Shown in pieces: positions 49,344 through 60,400 of a stretch of DNA of 64,000 nt. Origin of the DNA: Puffinus mauretanicus (lineage: Eukaryota; Chordata; Aves; Procellariiformes; Procellariidae); NCBI GenBank assembly GCA_023333565.1, contig JAJKFH010003470.1:186001-250000 (forward strand), written 5' to 3'. Position 1 is the stretch's first letter, and every line of letters starts with the position of its first letter. Below the pieces are notes generated by a model. That model saw nothing but the letters and a program-made list of their open reading frames with translations, ran no database searches and was not told the DNA's origin. Both the position numbers and the translations under genes were made by a program.

Positions 49344-50350
49344 TATTGTCAGGGTGGAAACTGTTGCTAAAAAAAGAAAAAGAAATGACAGAGAAAGCAC
49401 CGTCTTATGATTCAAGGAGTCTAGAGAGACATTCCCCCTCCACCAGTTGAAGATGAAATGCCTCTGATTACAGGTTAGAAGTTGGGGATGCCAGTAAAGT
49501 TTTTAAAAGAGTTCTAAGGTAAACAATTTCTTTGTAAAGTCTATTAGTGGATGAGATAAACACCTGTGCGCATACTCACAGTATCTGTGACATGTAAAAA
49601 AATGTAGTTCTACACGAAAGTTCTAATAATGTGTTTACTATCTAAACCAATAATCTACTTTTTGTTAATCTAAATTATGACATTAAGATTTTTGATTCTT
49701 CAACACAGAACTTATTTTGTTTAAAACAAGGTTATATTTAATCCAGTGTTAATGTTAGTGAGTAGCAAGAAAATCATCTGGACAGAGAAACAAAGTGTTA
49801 TAGATCTTCTTTAAAAAGGGAAATTCACTCAATCTTATTGGTAGAAGTTAAACAAGTATTGGATTTAGTATTTTTTTTAATACCAGGAGAAGTACAGTGT
49901 TGAAGCACTGTTTTTAATACCCAACTGTTTTGGGTTTGGGGTTTTTTTGGTTGGGGGGAGGGGAGGGGGTGTTGTTTTGGTTTTTTTTGTTGTTTTTGTT
50001 TGTTTGTTTGTTTTTAAGTTTTGGTTGGTTTTTTTCTTTTTTTAATGCATTACTGTCAAGGAGGCCAGAGCCAATTCTCTTTCTAGAGGACCATGGCAGA
50101 CCATGCCTCACTTAACATCAGCTTCCCAGAAACTGCCCGATAGGCCTGAAGAAAGAAAAAGAGGAATGCTGCCGAGGAGCTGCAAAACTGTAATGGATCT
50201 TCAGATAAATTTAGACACCTCACCTATTTCTCTCATTATCTCATACACAGGTGGTTATAAACAATGAAAGCTCATTACAACTAAAATCAATTGCTAACTG
50301 TATCTAGTTTGTTTGTTCTCTGTAACAGTCTCCTAGATTTAATTCCCAAG
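49344..50350. other. Unique DNA with a G/T-rich low-complexity tract
   Basis: The stretch holds no recognised gene. At 49927-50045 it has a G/T-rich tract made of G-runs, long T-runs and GTTT units. Confidence 0.6.
49927..50045. repeat. G/T-rich tract with G-runs and (GTTT)n
   Basis: G-runs of 3, 4, 6, 4 and 5 residues (49932-49969) could form a G-quadruplex on the plus strand, and then GTTT units and T-runs follow. Two long overlapping chance frames in this tract are low-complexity artefacts. Confidence 0.88.
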
Positions 50351-50789
50351 AAGATGGTAGGGGGTGGAACGCCTCTCCTATGAAGAAAGGCTGAGAGAGT
50401 TGGGATTGTTCAGCCTGGTGAACAGAAGGCTCCAGGGAGACCTTATTGTAGCCTTTCAGTACTTAAAGGGGGCTTATAAGAAAGATGGGGACAAACTTTT
50501 TAGTAGGGCCTGTTGTGACAGGACAAGGGAATGGTTTTAAACTAAAAGAGGGTAGGTGTAGACTAAATAAGCAAGAAATTCTTCACCATGAGGGTGGTGA
50601 AACACTGGAACGGGTTGCCCAGAGAGGTAGTAGATGCCCCGTCTCTGGAAACATTCAAGGTCAGGCTGGATGGGGCTCTGAGCACCCCGATCTAGTTGAA
50701 GATGTCCCTGCCCACAGCAGGAGGGGTTGGACTAGATGACCTTTAAAGGTCCCTTCCAACCCAAACTATTCTATGATTCTGTGATTCTA
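50351..50789 (+). mobile_element. CR1 LINE fragment, 5'-truncated, intact 3' end
   Basis: This copy begins in the CR1 ORF2 C-terminal coding region ('cctctcctatgaagaaaggctgagagag', the SYEERLREL block), continues through 'gaaacactggaacgggttgcccagag' (the WNRLPRE block), the 'ccctgcccacagcaggaggggttggactagatgacc' 3' UTR and closes with the octamer repeat (about 50768-50789). A short internal stretch near 50555-50575 is altered. The 3' UTR is of the 'aaggtcccttccaaccca' type, different from copies 1 and 2, so it belongs to another subfamily. No frame is intact. Confidence 0.93.
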
Positions 50790-53700
50790 AGATGATCTTT
50801 CTATGGAAAAACTCTGGCTGCCAAATCCTTTTTGTCCTTTCTTTACTTTCATTTCTATATGAAGTATATAGAGGAAGATTCTACAGTAAATTTTAAGAGT
50901 TGGAAGACTCAGTGCCACGGCTTTCTAAATGAAAATGTGTTTGCAAGAGGGTATTATTTTCACACCATGGTCATAAAATGCCACAGTGGGCTTTCCACCT
51001 GTGTCTGAGCCTGTAGTTCAGAATAAACAAGTATGTATTACCTTGCTACTAAAATAATGTAACAGCTGCAAGCACAAACCATTGCATACTTTCAGATGTA
51101 ATTTAAGGCCTTTCAAGTACCTGACATCTACTGTTTGGGGGGGCGGGTTGCATCATGTTTTCGATATAAATTAAAATACTATCAATTCAAGTTTATACTG
51201 CACAACAATTCATCTCCATGGCTGCAGACAGTGACCCTACACATTCTTCCCAGCCTTCTGTGTATATCATCTCCTGGTTTAATGATAATGCACTGTATAT
51301 CTTTTTTTCTTTTCTGATTTGGCCACTGAATTATGGAAAGCCACTAGGTATGCATTGTTACCAATTGTATTCCTTTACAGCTTTTCCTTAGCTTCTTTCC
51401 TTTTCAGTTTAAAAAAAAAAAAAAAAAGTGTCCCGGCTTAATAATCTTTTTTATTTTCGACAGTAACCAATGACGCAACTGATCTTTCATATTAAAAGTA
51501 AACTAATAACATCTGAGACACTGCCAGGTAAGTCTGAAGTTTTAATGTTACTTTTACAGCATAACAGGTGCTACCTGCAAAATAAGAAGGTTGGATGCTT
51601 CTATTTCGTTGTTTTCTTTCAGTACAGAAAATAACAATCCTCACATTCCTATCAGCCTAAAAACTTACGTGCCTGAAAACTTGAACAGTTTCTCCAACAA
51701 TACGAGTTTCAGTTACTAGAATTGAGTAACTTCTCTCTTAGCACTGCCTTGCTGGCACCCTCCCCACAGCTCCACTAACGTAAGAAAGGTTGTTAACCTA
51801 AACAGAATGAGTAAGAGTGCAACAGGAGGCATCTGGGATGCATCAGCTTTTAATCAGCAAAGCACACATAACAGGAATTGGAAACGCCCCTTCCTACAAA
51901 GGCCAGGTGGAAAAGAAATTCTTTCCAACTAGAAAAAAGCAGAAGAAAATTTTCATTAGTTATCTAAAAAGCTAGAAAGTTTAATTTTGGTGGAAACAGT
52001 CAAACAAACAAAAAAAAGGAAACCAAGATAGTGGAGGTTCTATAAAATTCTAGCTACTATGGAGGGGTCATTAACAACCACAAAGGTAGGGAAAAGCAGA
52101 CTTAGCCAATGTAACACACTCGAGTTACTACAAAAGGCTTAAAGTTATTTGCTTCCTTGTAAATAATGAGAATTTTCATGCATTTATCAAGCAGCATGGC
52201 TTAAGTCTTAAGTAATTTGGTGCTGATCATACAGTAAAAATAAAATTTTAAAATCCTTCTAATTTTCATCCCTATGCAGGATTGTCTGTAATGCTTAGCA
52301 TAGCTAAGAATATTAGCACTAAAAAAAACACCAATTAAGATAAAAATGAATGAACCTTGTTTAGCATAAAATACATTTCACTGAGATCTGGCAGAACATT
52401 GCTTGGATGCAGAGTGCCTGATTCATCTAAACCTCCGAAGTAGGACTAATAATGGCTAAGAGAATTCAACAACGATGAATACATGATATTGAGTCGTGTA
52501 ATTTTGCCAACAGAGTGGCCTGAAACAAAACTGGTAGCAAATAATTTTACAAGGAGGAAAAATAAAATAGTGAGTGTATGTAGACAAGGGATGAAGATGT
52601 ATTTATTTAATCATGTTATGAACATGATTATCTTATTACCACAAAAATAGTGGTACAGTTAAAGCAATAACATCCTTCCTAACTGCACCATAGTATTAGA
52701 GCTTTATTTCTTACACGTTAACTATAGTCAGTGTACAAAAGAGTTCAAGCCCTTAAGCATAGCCATTAAACAGACTCATTCAACCATTACTTACTCATTC
52801 AAAAGAGAATTCAGAAGGAACCTAATGTTTAGGAACTAGAATATACATAAAGTGAATGAAGACAAATGTAATACAACCCAATTAAATCTGCAAATTAGAC
52901 AGCTATAGATCAATTATTCCTTGGATGTAAATGTATAACTATTGGGGCAGTACACATTCAGGGAAAACTTATATCAAAGCTTGTAGCTACAATAATGCAA
53001 CAGAATAATGACAGATGAGTGCCTTTTGTCTAATTTTGAACTGAGAGTCCAAAACAAGAAAGTTCAATGCTTCTGAGATCCAAGACACACAGAGGCAATA
53101 AAGCTCCAATCCTGAATGATGCTGACAAAGACAACAGCTATGCTGAGCAATAGCCATCAATGACAGTGGTTGTTAAATTTTTCTTCCTCACGGAAAAACA
53201 AACAAACAAAAAACAACTACAAACTTTTTAAGTACTTAAAAGCTTTAAAAATTGGACAGACTTGTGAATACTTACTATCACAGAATTTGTGCATCCCTAA
53301 TTAGAACAAGTTGGGACAGTTTTTGCACAAACTACAACAAAGTACATGTGATAGCTGTATCTTACGGCACCTCAGTCTCCGAAATAACGCTGTATATTTA
53401 GCACATTAACGGTGACTAGAAGTATCACCTTGGAGGAATATTGTACTTCTAAATAATGTCTGTTTAGACAACAGGATACTAATAACTGAAAAGAAAAAAT
53501 ATCCAATCACAGAGCAGGAAATTAATTAGACAGTGATCTCTTTTTAGAGTCCCTAAAAATCTGAATGTGCAGTAGGGCTATCCTTTGTCAAACACTTTGC
53601 TTTAAAATAATAAAAAATAATCTATTCATTGCAGGAGAGAGAGGAACAGAGTAAATTAAGCACCTCATAAAAATGCAATATAAAACTCTACTTTAACAAC

Positions 53701-55902
53701 AGTATTAGAAATTACATCTCAGTGAGGTACTAGAATTGATTTTCAAATAATTTTCTCCCTGTATTTGCTTTCTCCTGACTGTTCATTTCTCCTTAAAACC
53801 TTTTTCAGATTTTTTTTCCTACAGGCTGCTTTTCTCATTGTCTCCTTCAGCATTACATTCAATACATGTAAAGGTTTAAAATCTTTACATCCTAGGCACA
53901 GGCACCAGTTATTCTATTAACTCACAAACAGGCTGCTCTCTTTTCTAGGTCAGCATCACCTAAGGGATGGCACATACTCCACAACAGTATTTACGCCACA
54001 GGTGTCCGGTGACAATGCAGGAAGAACATAACTCAAACTCTGGGGTCCAGATCAGTGTCAAAATGGAGTAGGACACGAATTAGTGGTGGTGGTCTATTAG
54101 GCCCATTCACCTCGAGAAAGCCCCCTGAAGTTGTTTCTTCTTTCCTTTGCATATAATTGCTCCAGCCTTGAACCAAGATGCCATTTTCTGCCCCTCAACT
54201 CTTTTCCCTTTCTAGGTTTCCTGATCCTCACTGCCAGGAGCTGCTCATCCTCAAGCTTACCCCTTCCGCGTTGCTAGCAGCTAAACAACTAGGCTGTACC
54301 CTTCTGCTTGCTGTCTTGCTAGCATTTACATGAAATTTTCTCTCCACTATCGAAGCACACGTTAAGAGAGTAGGTACCTTCTTTTAACAATCAGTAACTT
54401 CAGATACTGACCATGACATCCGAAAATCAGCAAGCGATGAAATCTGCTTCAGCCTGTGATGATAGCTTACCTTTTTAGCCCACACATACTGTGAACTTCT
54501 GCTATGATGCTCCATCTCCAATACTTCTCTGGTCCTATCTTGATTGCCAGCCACTGCCCTTTAATATTACTTGATCTTTTGGTATTGATCATACTTTCCA
54601 GATTAGGATACGTTTTCTCTAATTGTAGGCATCTGGAAGTCTTGAGCAATGCATCCTCAGATATGCTAAGCACATCTTGTCACCTGATTTATCTCCTTAT
54701 CACCTTTTTGTTCCCGAAAGATTTCTTGTGGACTGACAGCTGCAAGAGTTTTACTGTCTGTGCATATATTTTTCTCCTCACTAACAGACCTCAACTTGAA
54801 AAGTTCATAGGCTACTAGAACGAAAATGGTGAGAACTAACACAAGATACATAACCGTTCCCATACAATATAATGAATGTTATTTAAAAAACTCTCACCAA
54901 TATGTTAAAATGTAACTCTTCAGACTAGAACAACAGGGGCTGTCTAATATATAGGCAACTTGTTATAGCAGATTAGATCTTGCACTCAAGGCCTTCCAGT
55001 AGAACTCTGCTGATTTATTCCTAATTTATCCCTGTGGGGGTGGGGGGGGAGAAATAAACACAAACAACACACCACAAACAGGGGAACACTGGAGAGCAGA
55101 GATCCCCGACCCCTATAGGTAACGTACCCCAATAATGACAAAATTATTAGAGAACTTAGTTACCAACCTCTAAGAATAGCTACTATTTATAAGCAGATTT
55201 ATACAGCCATTCAGATTTGCCCATCTAGGACAGGTTTCCACTCAACAGAAAAATATAGAAAGATATATACACACATACCTACATATCCACTCAAACACAT
55301 ATGGATAGATGAACATATTTTTCATTTAGCATGGCATTCACTTTCTAAATCCAAAGAAAGCATCAGAAGTGTTCATTGCATTTTTTCCTCCCTGAACTGG
55401 CTTTTTTCTTCCTCGCTTTTTTTCTCCCCTGTCATAAAAACTACCCAAGATTTATGCCTGGCAGGCACGACTGAAGTGTAAACGGCTAGAGCCTGGCAAA
55501 GATCCACACAACTGAAAGCAGACTTTTACTATGGCAGGTGCTGAATAGCTTTGTCTATAGTCAGCGATTGTAATGCCACCTACAATAATCAAGATGTATT
55601 AAGGTTTTAGAAACAAATAGATAAACATTTAGGTACACTACTATAAAACAGCAGTAAAAATGGTAGGGTGTAAGAGCTCTGTTTAAGTACCAGCAATCAT
55701 GTAAGTGACTGAATGGCAAAACGTTAAATTTGGCATTAGCAACTTCTAAATTTAAGAGTAGTTTTTAAAGAAAATGGTTTATAATAAAGATCTACCTTAT
55801 AGAATATTGATTTTATCATAACCGGTTCTTTATAACATATAGTTTAGCATTATGGAGTAAAATGTTTAAGATCAGATTTCAAAGGGTTCTCTTCTCTTCA
55901 AA
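50790..55902. other. Unique AT-rich DNA, no gene recognised
   Basis: No named gene is seen. An A-run lies at 51411-51427 and a G-run at about 55034-55050. The most protein-like open frame in the window outside transposons is on the minus strand at 54666-54863 (see separate entry). Confidence 0.55.
54666..54863 (-). CDS. Uncertain open frame with a predicted N-terminal membrane segment
   Basis: I do not recognise this frame. Read on the minus strand it encodes 65 residues beginning MGTVMYLVLVLTIFVLVAYE, a strongly hydrophobic stretch of about 18 residues followed by KLR, as in a type II or single-pass membrane anchor, and then a polar, charged region. An overlapping second frame continues to 54467 and the minus strand then reads AAAAAG followed by GTAAGC, which resembles a splice donor (plus 54470-54475). 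Against it: the main frame stops at 54666, the AT-rich sequence makes hydrophobic frames common by chance, and there is no CpG or promoter signal. I list it only because it is the best non-transposon candidate. Confidence 0.15.
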   Translation of the reverse strand: MGTVMYLVLVLTIFVLVAYELFKLRSVSEEKNICTDSKTLAAVSPQEIFREQKGDKEINQVTRCA

Positions 55903-56072
55903 TTACAGAGCCATATAATGGTTTGGGTTGCAGGAGACCTTTAAAGATCACGTTGTCCAACCCCGCTGTTGTGGGCAGGGACATCTTTCACTAGATCACA
56001 TTGCTCAAGGCCCCAGCCAACCTGAGCTTGAACACTTCCAATGATGGAGCATACGCAACTTCTCGGGGCAAT
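55903..56072 (-). mobile_element. Older CR1 fragment, 3' part (interrupted by the young CR1)
   Basis: On the minus strand this reads from 'ttgc' after the junction, through 'tgttcaagctcaggttggctggggcc', 'gatgtccctgcccacaacagcggggttggac' and 'aaaggtctcctgcaacccaaaccattatatgg' to a decayed octamer end near 55903. It is the 3' coding end and 3' UTR of a CR1 of a different subfamily from the inserted copy. Its upstream continuation lies on the other side of the young element at 57391-57464. Confidence 0.9.
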
Positions 56073-57390
56073 CATAGAATCATAGAATCAGTAAGGTTGG
56101 AAAAGACCTCTAAGATCATCGAGTCCAACCGTCAATCCAACACACCATGTCCACTACACCATGTCCTTAAGCGCCTCATCTACACGTCTTTTAAATACTT
56201 CCAGGGATGGTGACTCAACCACTTCCCTGGGCAGCCTGTTCCAAGGCCTGACCACTCTTTCAGTAAAGAAATTTCTCCTAATGTCCAGGCTAAACCTCCC
56301 TGGTGCAACTTGAGGCCATTTCCTCTCGTCCTATCGCTAGTTACTTGGGAGAAGAGACCAACACCCACCTCGCTACAACCTCCTTTCAGGTAGTTGTAGA
56401 GCACGATGAGGTCTCCCCTCAGCCTCCTCTTCTCCAGACTAAACAACCCCAGTTCCCTCAGCCGCTCCTCATAAGACTTGTGCTCCAGGCCCTTCACCAG
56501 CTTCGTTGCCCTTCTCTGGACACGCTCCAGCACCTCCATGTCCTTCTTGTAGTGAGGGGCCCAAAACTGAACACAGTATTCGAGGTGCGGCCTCACCAGT
56601 GCCGAGTACAGGGGCACGATCACCTCCCTGCTCCTGCTGGCCACACTATTTCTGATACAGGCCAGGATGCCGTTGGCCTTCTTGGCCACCTGGGCACACT
56701 GCCGGCTCATGTTCAGCCGGCTGTCAATCAGCACCCCCAGGTCCTTTTCCTCTGGGCAGCTTTCCAGCCACTCTTCCCCAAGCCTGTAGCGTTGCCTGGG
56801 GTTGTTGTGGCCGAAGTGCAGGACCCGGCACTTGGCCTTGTTGAACCTCATACAGTTGGCCTCAGCCCATCGATCCAGCCTGTCCAGGTCCCTCTGCAGA
56901 GCCTTCCTACCCTCCAGCAGATCAACACTCCCGCCCAGCTTGGTGTCGTCTGCAAACTTACTGAGGGAGCACTCGATCCCCTCGTCCAGATCGTCGATAA
57001 AGATATTGAACAACACCGGCCCCAGTACTGAGCCCTGGGGAACACCGCTCGTGACCGGCCGCCAACTGGATTTAACTCCGTTGACCACAACTCTCTGGGC
57101 TCGGCCGTCCAGCCAGTTTTTTACCCAGCGAAGAGTGTACCTGTCTAGGCTGTGAGCCGCCAGCTTCTCTAGGAGAATGCTGTGGGAGACGGTGTCAAAG
57201 GCTTTAGTGAAGTCCAGGTAGACCACATCCACAGCCTTTCCCTCATCCACGAGGCGGGTCACCTGCTCATAGAAGGAGATCAGGTTGGTCAAGCAGGACC
57301 TGCCTTCCATGAACCCATGCTGGCTGGGCCTGATCCCCTGGTTGTCCCGGACATGGCTCGTGAGCGCCCTCAAAACAAACCGCTCCAATC
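56073..57390 (-). mobile_element. Young CR1 LINE, copy 2, 5'-truncated, inserted into an older CR1
   Basis: This minus-strand element covers the 3' half of the ORF2 reverse transcriptase, the ORF2 C-terminus and the 3' UTR, and ends in the octamer repeat (plus-strand 56073-56090). It is the same subfamily as copy 1 (2597-6478): the shared protein is about 96% identical. The 5' end breaks off in the reverse transcriptase just before the FVLR block. On both sides older CR1 sequence continues, so this copy landed inside that element. A 4-5 base GATTG is shared by the two junctions and could be a short target duplication or microhomology. Confidence 0.94.
56180..57388 (-). pseudogene. CR1 ORF2 reverse transcriptase C-terminal half, 5'-truncated
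   Basis: This is the partial reverse transcriptase of copy 2. The frame is open without a true start (its first codon is TTG in the truncated sequence) and carries [11 protein letters not shown], motif A with [12 protein letters not shown] (Asp59 of this fragment), motif [17 protein letters not shown], motif C FADD (145-148), FNKAKC and EKDLGVL, then the conserved C-terminal region with LVRPHLEYC and [16 protein letters not shown]. It lacks fingers and endonuclease. At about residue 363 (near 56299) a lost base shifts the frame, so the last 40 residues are not homologous. Where copy 1 differs from copy 2, most differences look like private decay of copy 1 (for example Tyr to Ser at LVRPHLE-Y, and Arg to Gln changes at former CpGs). 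Confidence 0.92.
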
Positions 57391-57464
57391 TGTTCCAGTG
57401 TCCTACACCATCCTCATAGTAAAATTTTTTTCCTTATTTCCAATCTAAATCTACCCTCTTTCAG
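57391..57464 (-). mobile_element. Older CR1 fragment, 5' part (other side of the nested insertion)
   Basis: On the minus strand this reads 'gagggtagatttagattggaaataagg', then a 'tttactatgaggatggtg' block, and ends in 'gacactggaacag', which is the CR1 ORF2 C-terminal coding sequence (GRFRLDIRK, then HWN). It joins naturally to 56072 once copy 2 is removed (the WNR-LPRE block), so the two pieces were one element. Upstream of 57464 the homology ends: the older copy was itself 5'-truncated. Confidence 0.85.
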
Positions 57465-60400
57465 TTATTAAGTTATGTAAGGTTGTAATTTAGTTATATA
57501 TCTAGATAGCTCAATGTACAGGGAAAACAAATATTACTATACTTGTAGTTGTTCAGATTCTACACATTTTAACAGCCTCTTCTGTCAGATTTTTGAAGTG
57601 CTAAAAGAAAGGTGGAAAACAAAGACAAAAAAAACTCCCAACAAAAACAGAACCTCACAGTCCGATCTGACAGTGAGAAGGAAAAAATATTTTCCCAAAT
57701 GGAACTGGTATCTTCCCTCAGAAGCCCAGCTCTACTCCAACTCAAAGTGCTGAAGAAGATACATTACTTCCTTGCACCAAGTGTCACCTTGGTTAGGTAG
57801 AAAAATTTGTAAGTGCACCATTGTCAAAAAAAACCCTCAACGACGAACTACTGCACCATCCCAGAACACAGTATTAAATGCAATACTCTGATATACATAG
57901 CCGCCCTGGCTGACTCTACAAGGACAAAGTAGGGAAGAGGGGGGAAGAGCTCAGAAAGAGCTCCCTCTTCAACCCATAGCTAATCTGCTGAGGAAACAGG
58001 ATGAGAGCAATCGAGCTGTTCATACAGGGGACTGTGCTTCATTCCTCAGCAAGCTAGTTATGTAGCACAATCTCAATTAGCAGCTTTTCTTTTTTCTTGT
58101 TTGTACTTGTTCCTAGCACCTGTATGAAGAGCTTATAGAAACATCAGGGTATATCCGTCTGCATCGTATGTTCTGAAAATATGCACCATTTGGCATAATT
58201 TGTTTTTCAACATTATTTGTTTTTCATTTTATGGCACCCAGACATCCCTACAGATGGTTTAATAGTACTCCTAGAAGGAATGAATTCCAACAGAGGTAGG
58301 AGGTTCCTAAGAGTCCTCGCCAGCATACCTGTGCTTTACGTGTCATATTCAAATGCGCTAAAACGAAAGAACATGGAACAGTTTTCAGGCAACAAATCTA
58401 TTACTGTGTGGTGGGAGACGTATATGTGGAGTTGGTGACATGGGTACAGTTCAAGTCTACAGACTTTTTCTGAGGTATTTCACTCCTCTTTTACTAAGCC
58501 TTGTAAGTTATCAGTGGAGAATACATTTTTGTTCAGAAGATCTGTGCCATTACATCAGATAAAAGTCTTCTGTGAACGACATTCCTCTCTCCTCTTTATA
58601 CACTTCTCTCCATTACAGCTAAAGTTTTCGACAAATAGAAGTTGTGGCCATTATCCAAATTTAATCTGAACATTCTTCCCAGCTCTGTACATAACAAAAA
58701 TGAAACAGAATCTATTCAAGTGAATATCTGATAAAAGAATGGGTTTGCTAAAAGATGCAGCCCAACAAGTACCCCATTCTCTGAGAATTCTCAGCAAACG
58801 TGCACTACTAAACAACCTGACATTTATTCTGAATTCATTGTTAGGGTCAGTATTAACTGTAGGCTATGATGTTAATTGCAAAAGGCTCTCGATTCTTCCA
58901 GAAGCAGCACCTGCCATGTAAGTGAAGAAGGTGCTGTAAGTTTAAGGATGAATTTATTCATTACTTTATCCCCCAAATATTCCCCTCCATGTAACTTCTA
59001 CCACAGTAACACCATACCACTGCAACCTGACTACTCCTTTCATCTTAGCAAGGACCTCAAGACCAAAGGAATTCAAGGACTGACCTATTAAAGATACACC
59101 TTCTGAGATACTCGTTGAATGTGTGTGGCAAGCTGTATTGCTCCATGCCACTCTGTAATCAGAAGACTACAGCTTCCATACTCACAATCTTGTAAGGCTT
59201 TCCCTTTTATTCTTCTCAGTCACATGAACTAGCCTTAGCAAACTGGGGCAAGCCTACCACTGATTTCTCAGTTCGCTTATTTGAGTCCTGCTATACAAAC
59301 ATTTTATTAAAAAAAAAAATACATTGAACTGCAGTTTACAATGCAATGTGCAATCAACTTGTCCTCTTCACAGTTTTCCATACTGGGAATCCAGGCTTGG
59401 GATATATCTGCTTAGCCTCTCACAGAGAAGGAACTGTAAGCATGCAAACATTAACATTCTGTATTTTGCTTCCATATTAAACTTTTGGAGGTCCCTATTT
59501 TCAGTTTGGGAATCTTGCAAAACACTAAATAAACTATTAATGCCTCATACACTAACCCCATTAATAATTTCTCCTATATTTTCAGCGTACCTTGCTCAGG
59601 CAAACAGAATCTCTCAAGTTTCTTTTTACATATATAAAACAGGCCACACACTGAGCCCTGTGATACAGGCTACACCTGGAATCTCTCATGTGGTGATGAG
59701 GGTGAAGCTGTGCTAGGCAATACCTGCGAAAGTTTATTTAGTGGAATCACTCTTAATACACTCTCAGGTTTGACACAGTAGCAGGTCCACCTTTTCACTC
59801 CAGGGAATAGTAAGTGAGCAAATGGAAAAACGTGCACTTTTATCCCGTCTCACATATGGCAACACAGGATAGATGCAGTCTGAGGTGAACCTCACACTCA
59901 GCATCTCTCTCTAATAGTGGGCTTCTATTCTTTTTTTGTGCCATGAAAGAGCTGGTCCACTATTCTCCCCCCAGGACCTACAAAGTCCTTCTGGGGAAAG
60001 GGGAGTGAAAGGGAAGAACTGTTCAGTGCCTGACAGGGAAATTCCCAGCAGTAGAACTAAAAGATAAATATTGAGGATTCATGTGGGCAAATGGAAGCTG
60101 CTTTGCCTCTCCTATCTGTGAATTATGCTTCAGTTCCACTGCTTGCTCTCTCTCCCCCAGAAAATGCCAGGCATTACTGGGCAGCATCTTAATCTCATCT
60201 TCCCAGATCTCTCCTCATGCTAGACGCATGACTGGAAGAAAAAACTGGACTGGACAATGTGAATGGGGAACTTGGTCTTATTCCACACACAAACTCATGC
60301 TGTTTTTCCTGGGACAGGTGAGAAGAAAGAAGGATGGGGATTTCAGAAAAAGCTGAAAGTCTAATCCACATGTAACGCTTCACTTATCTCTGTTCACAAA

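Noticed and set aside
56303..57155. Long plus-strand frames over copy 2
   Set aside because: They are antisense or alternate-frame readings of the reverse transcriptase and not independent genes. The antisense openness is reported only as an observation.
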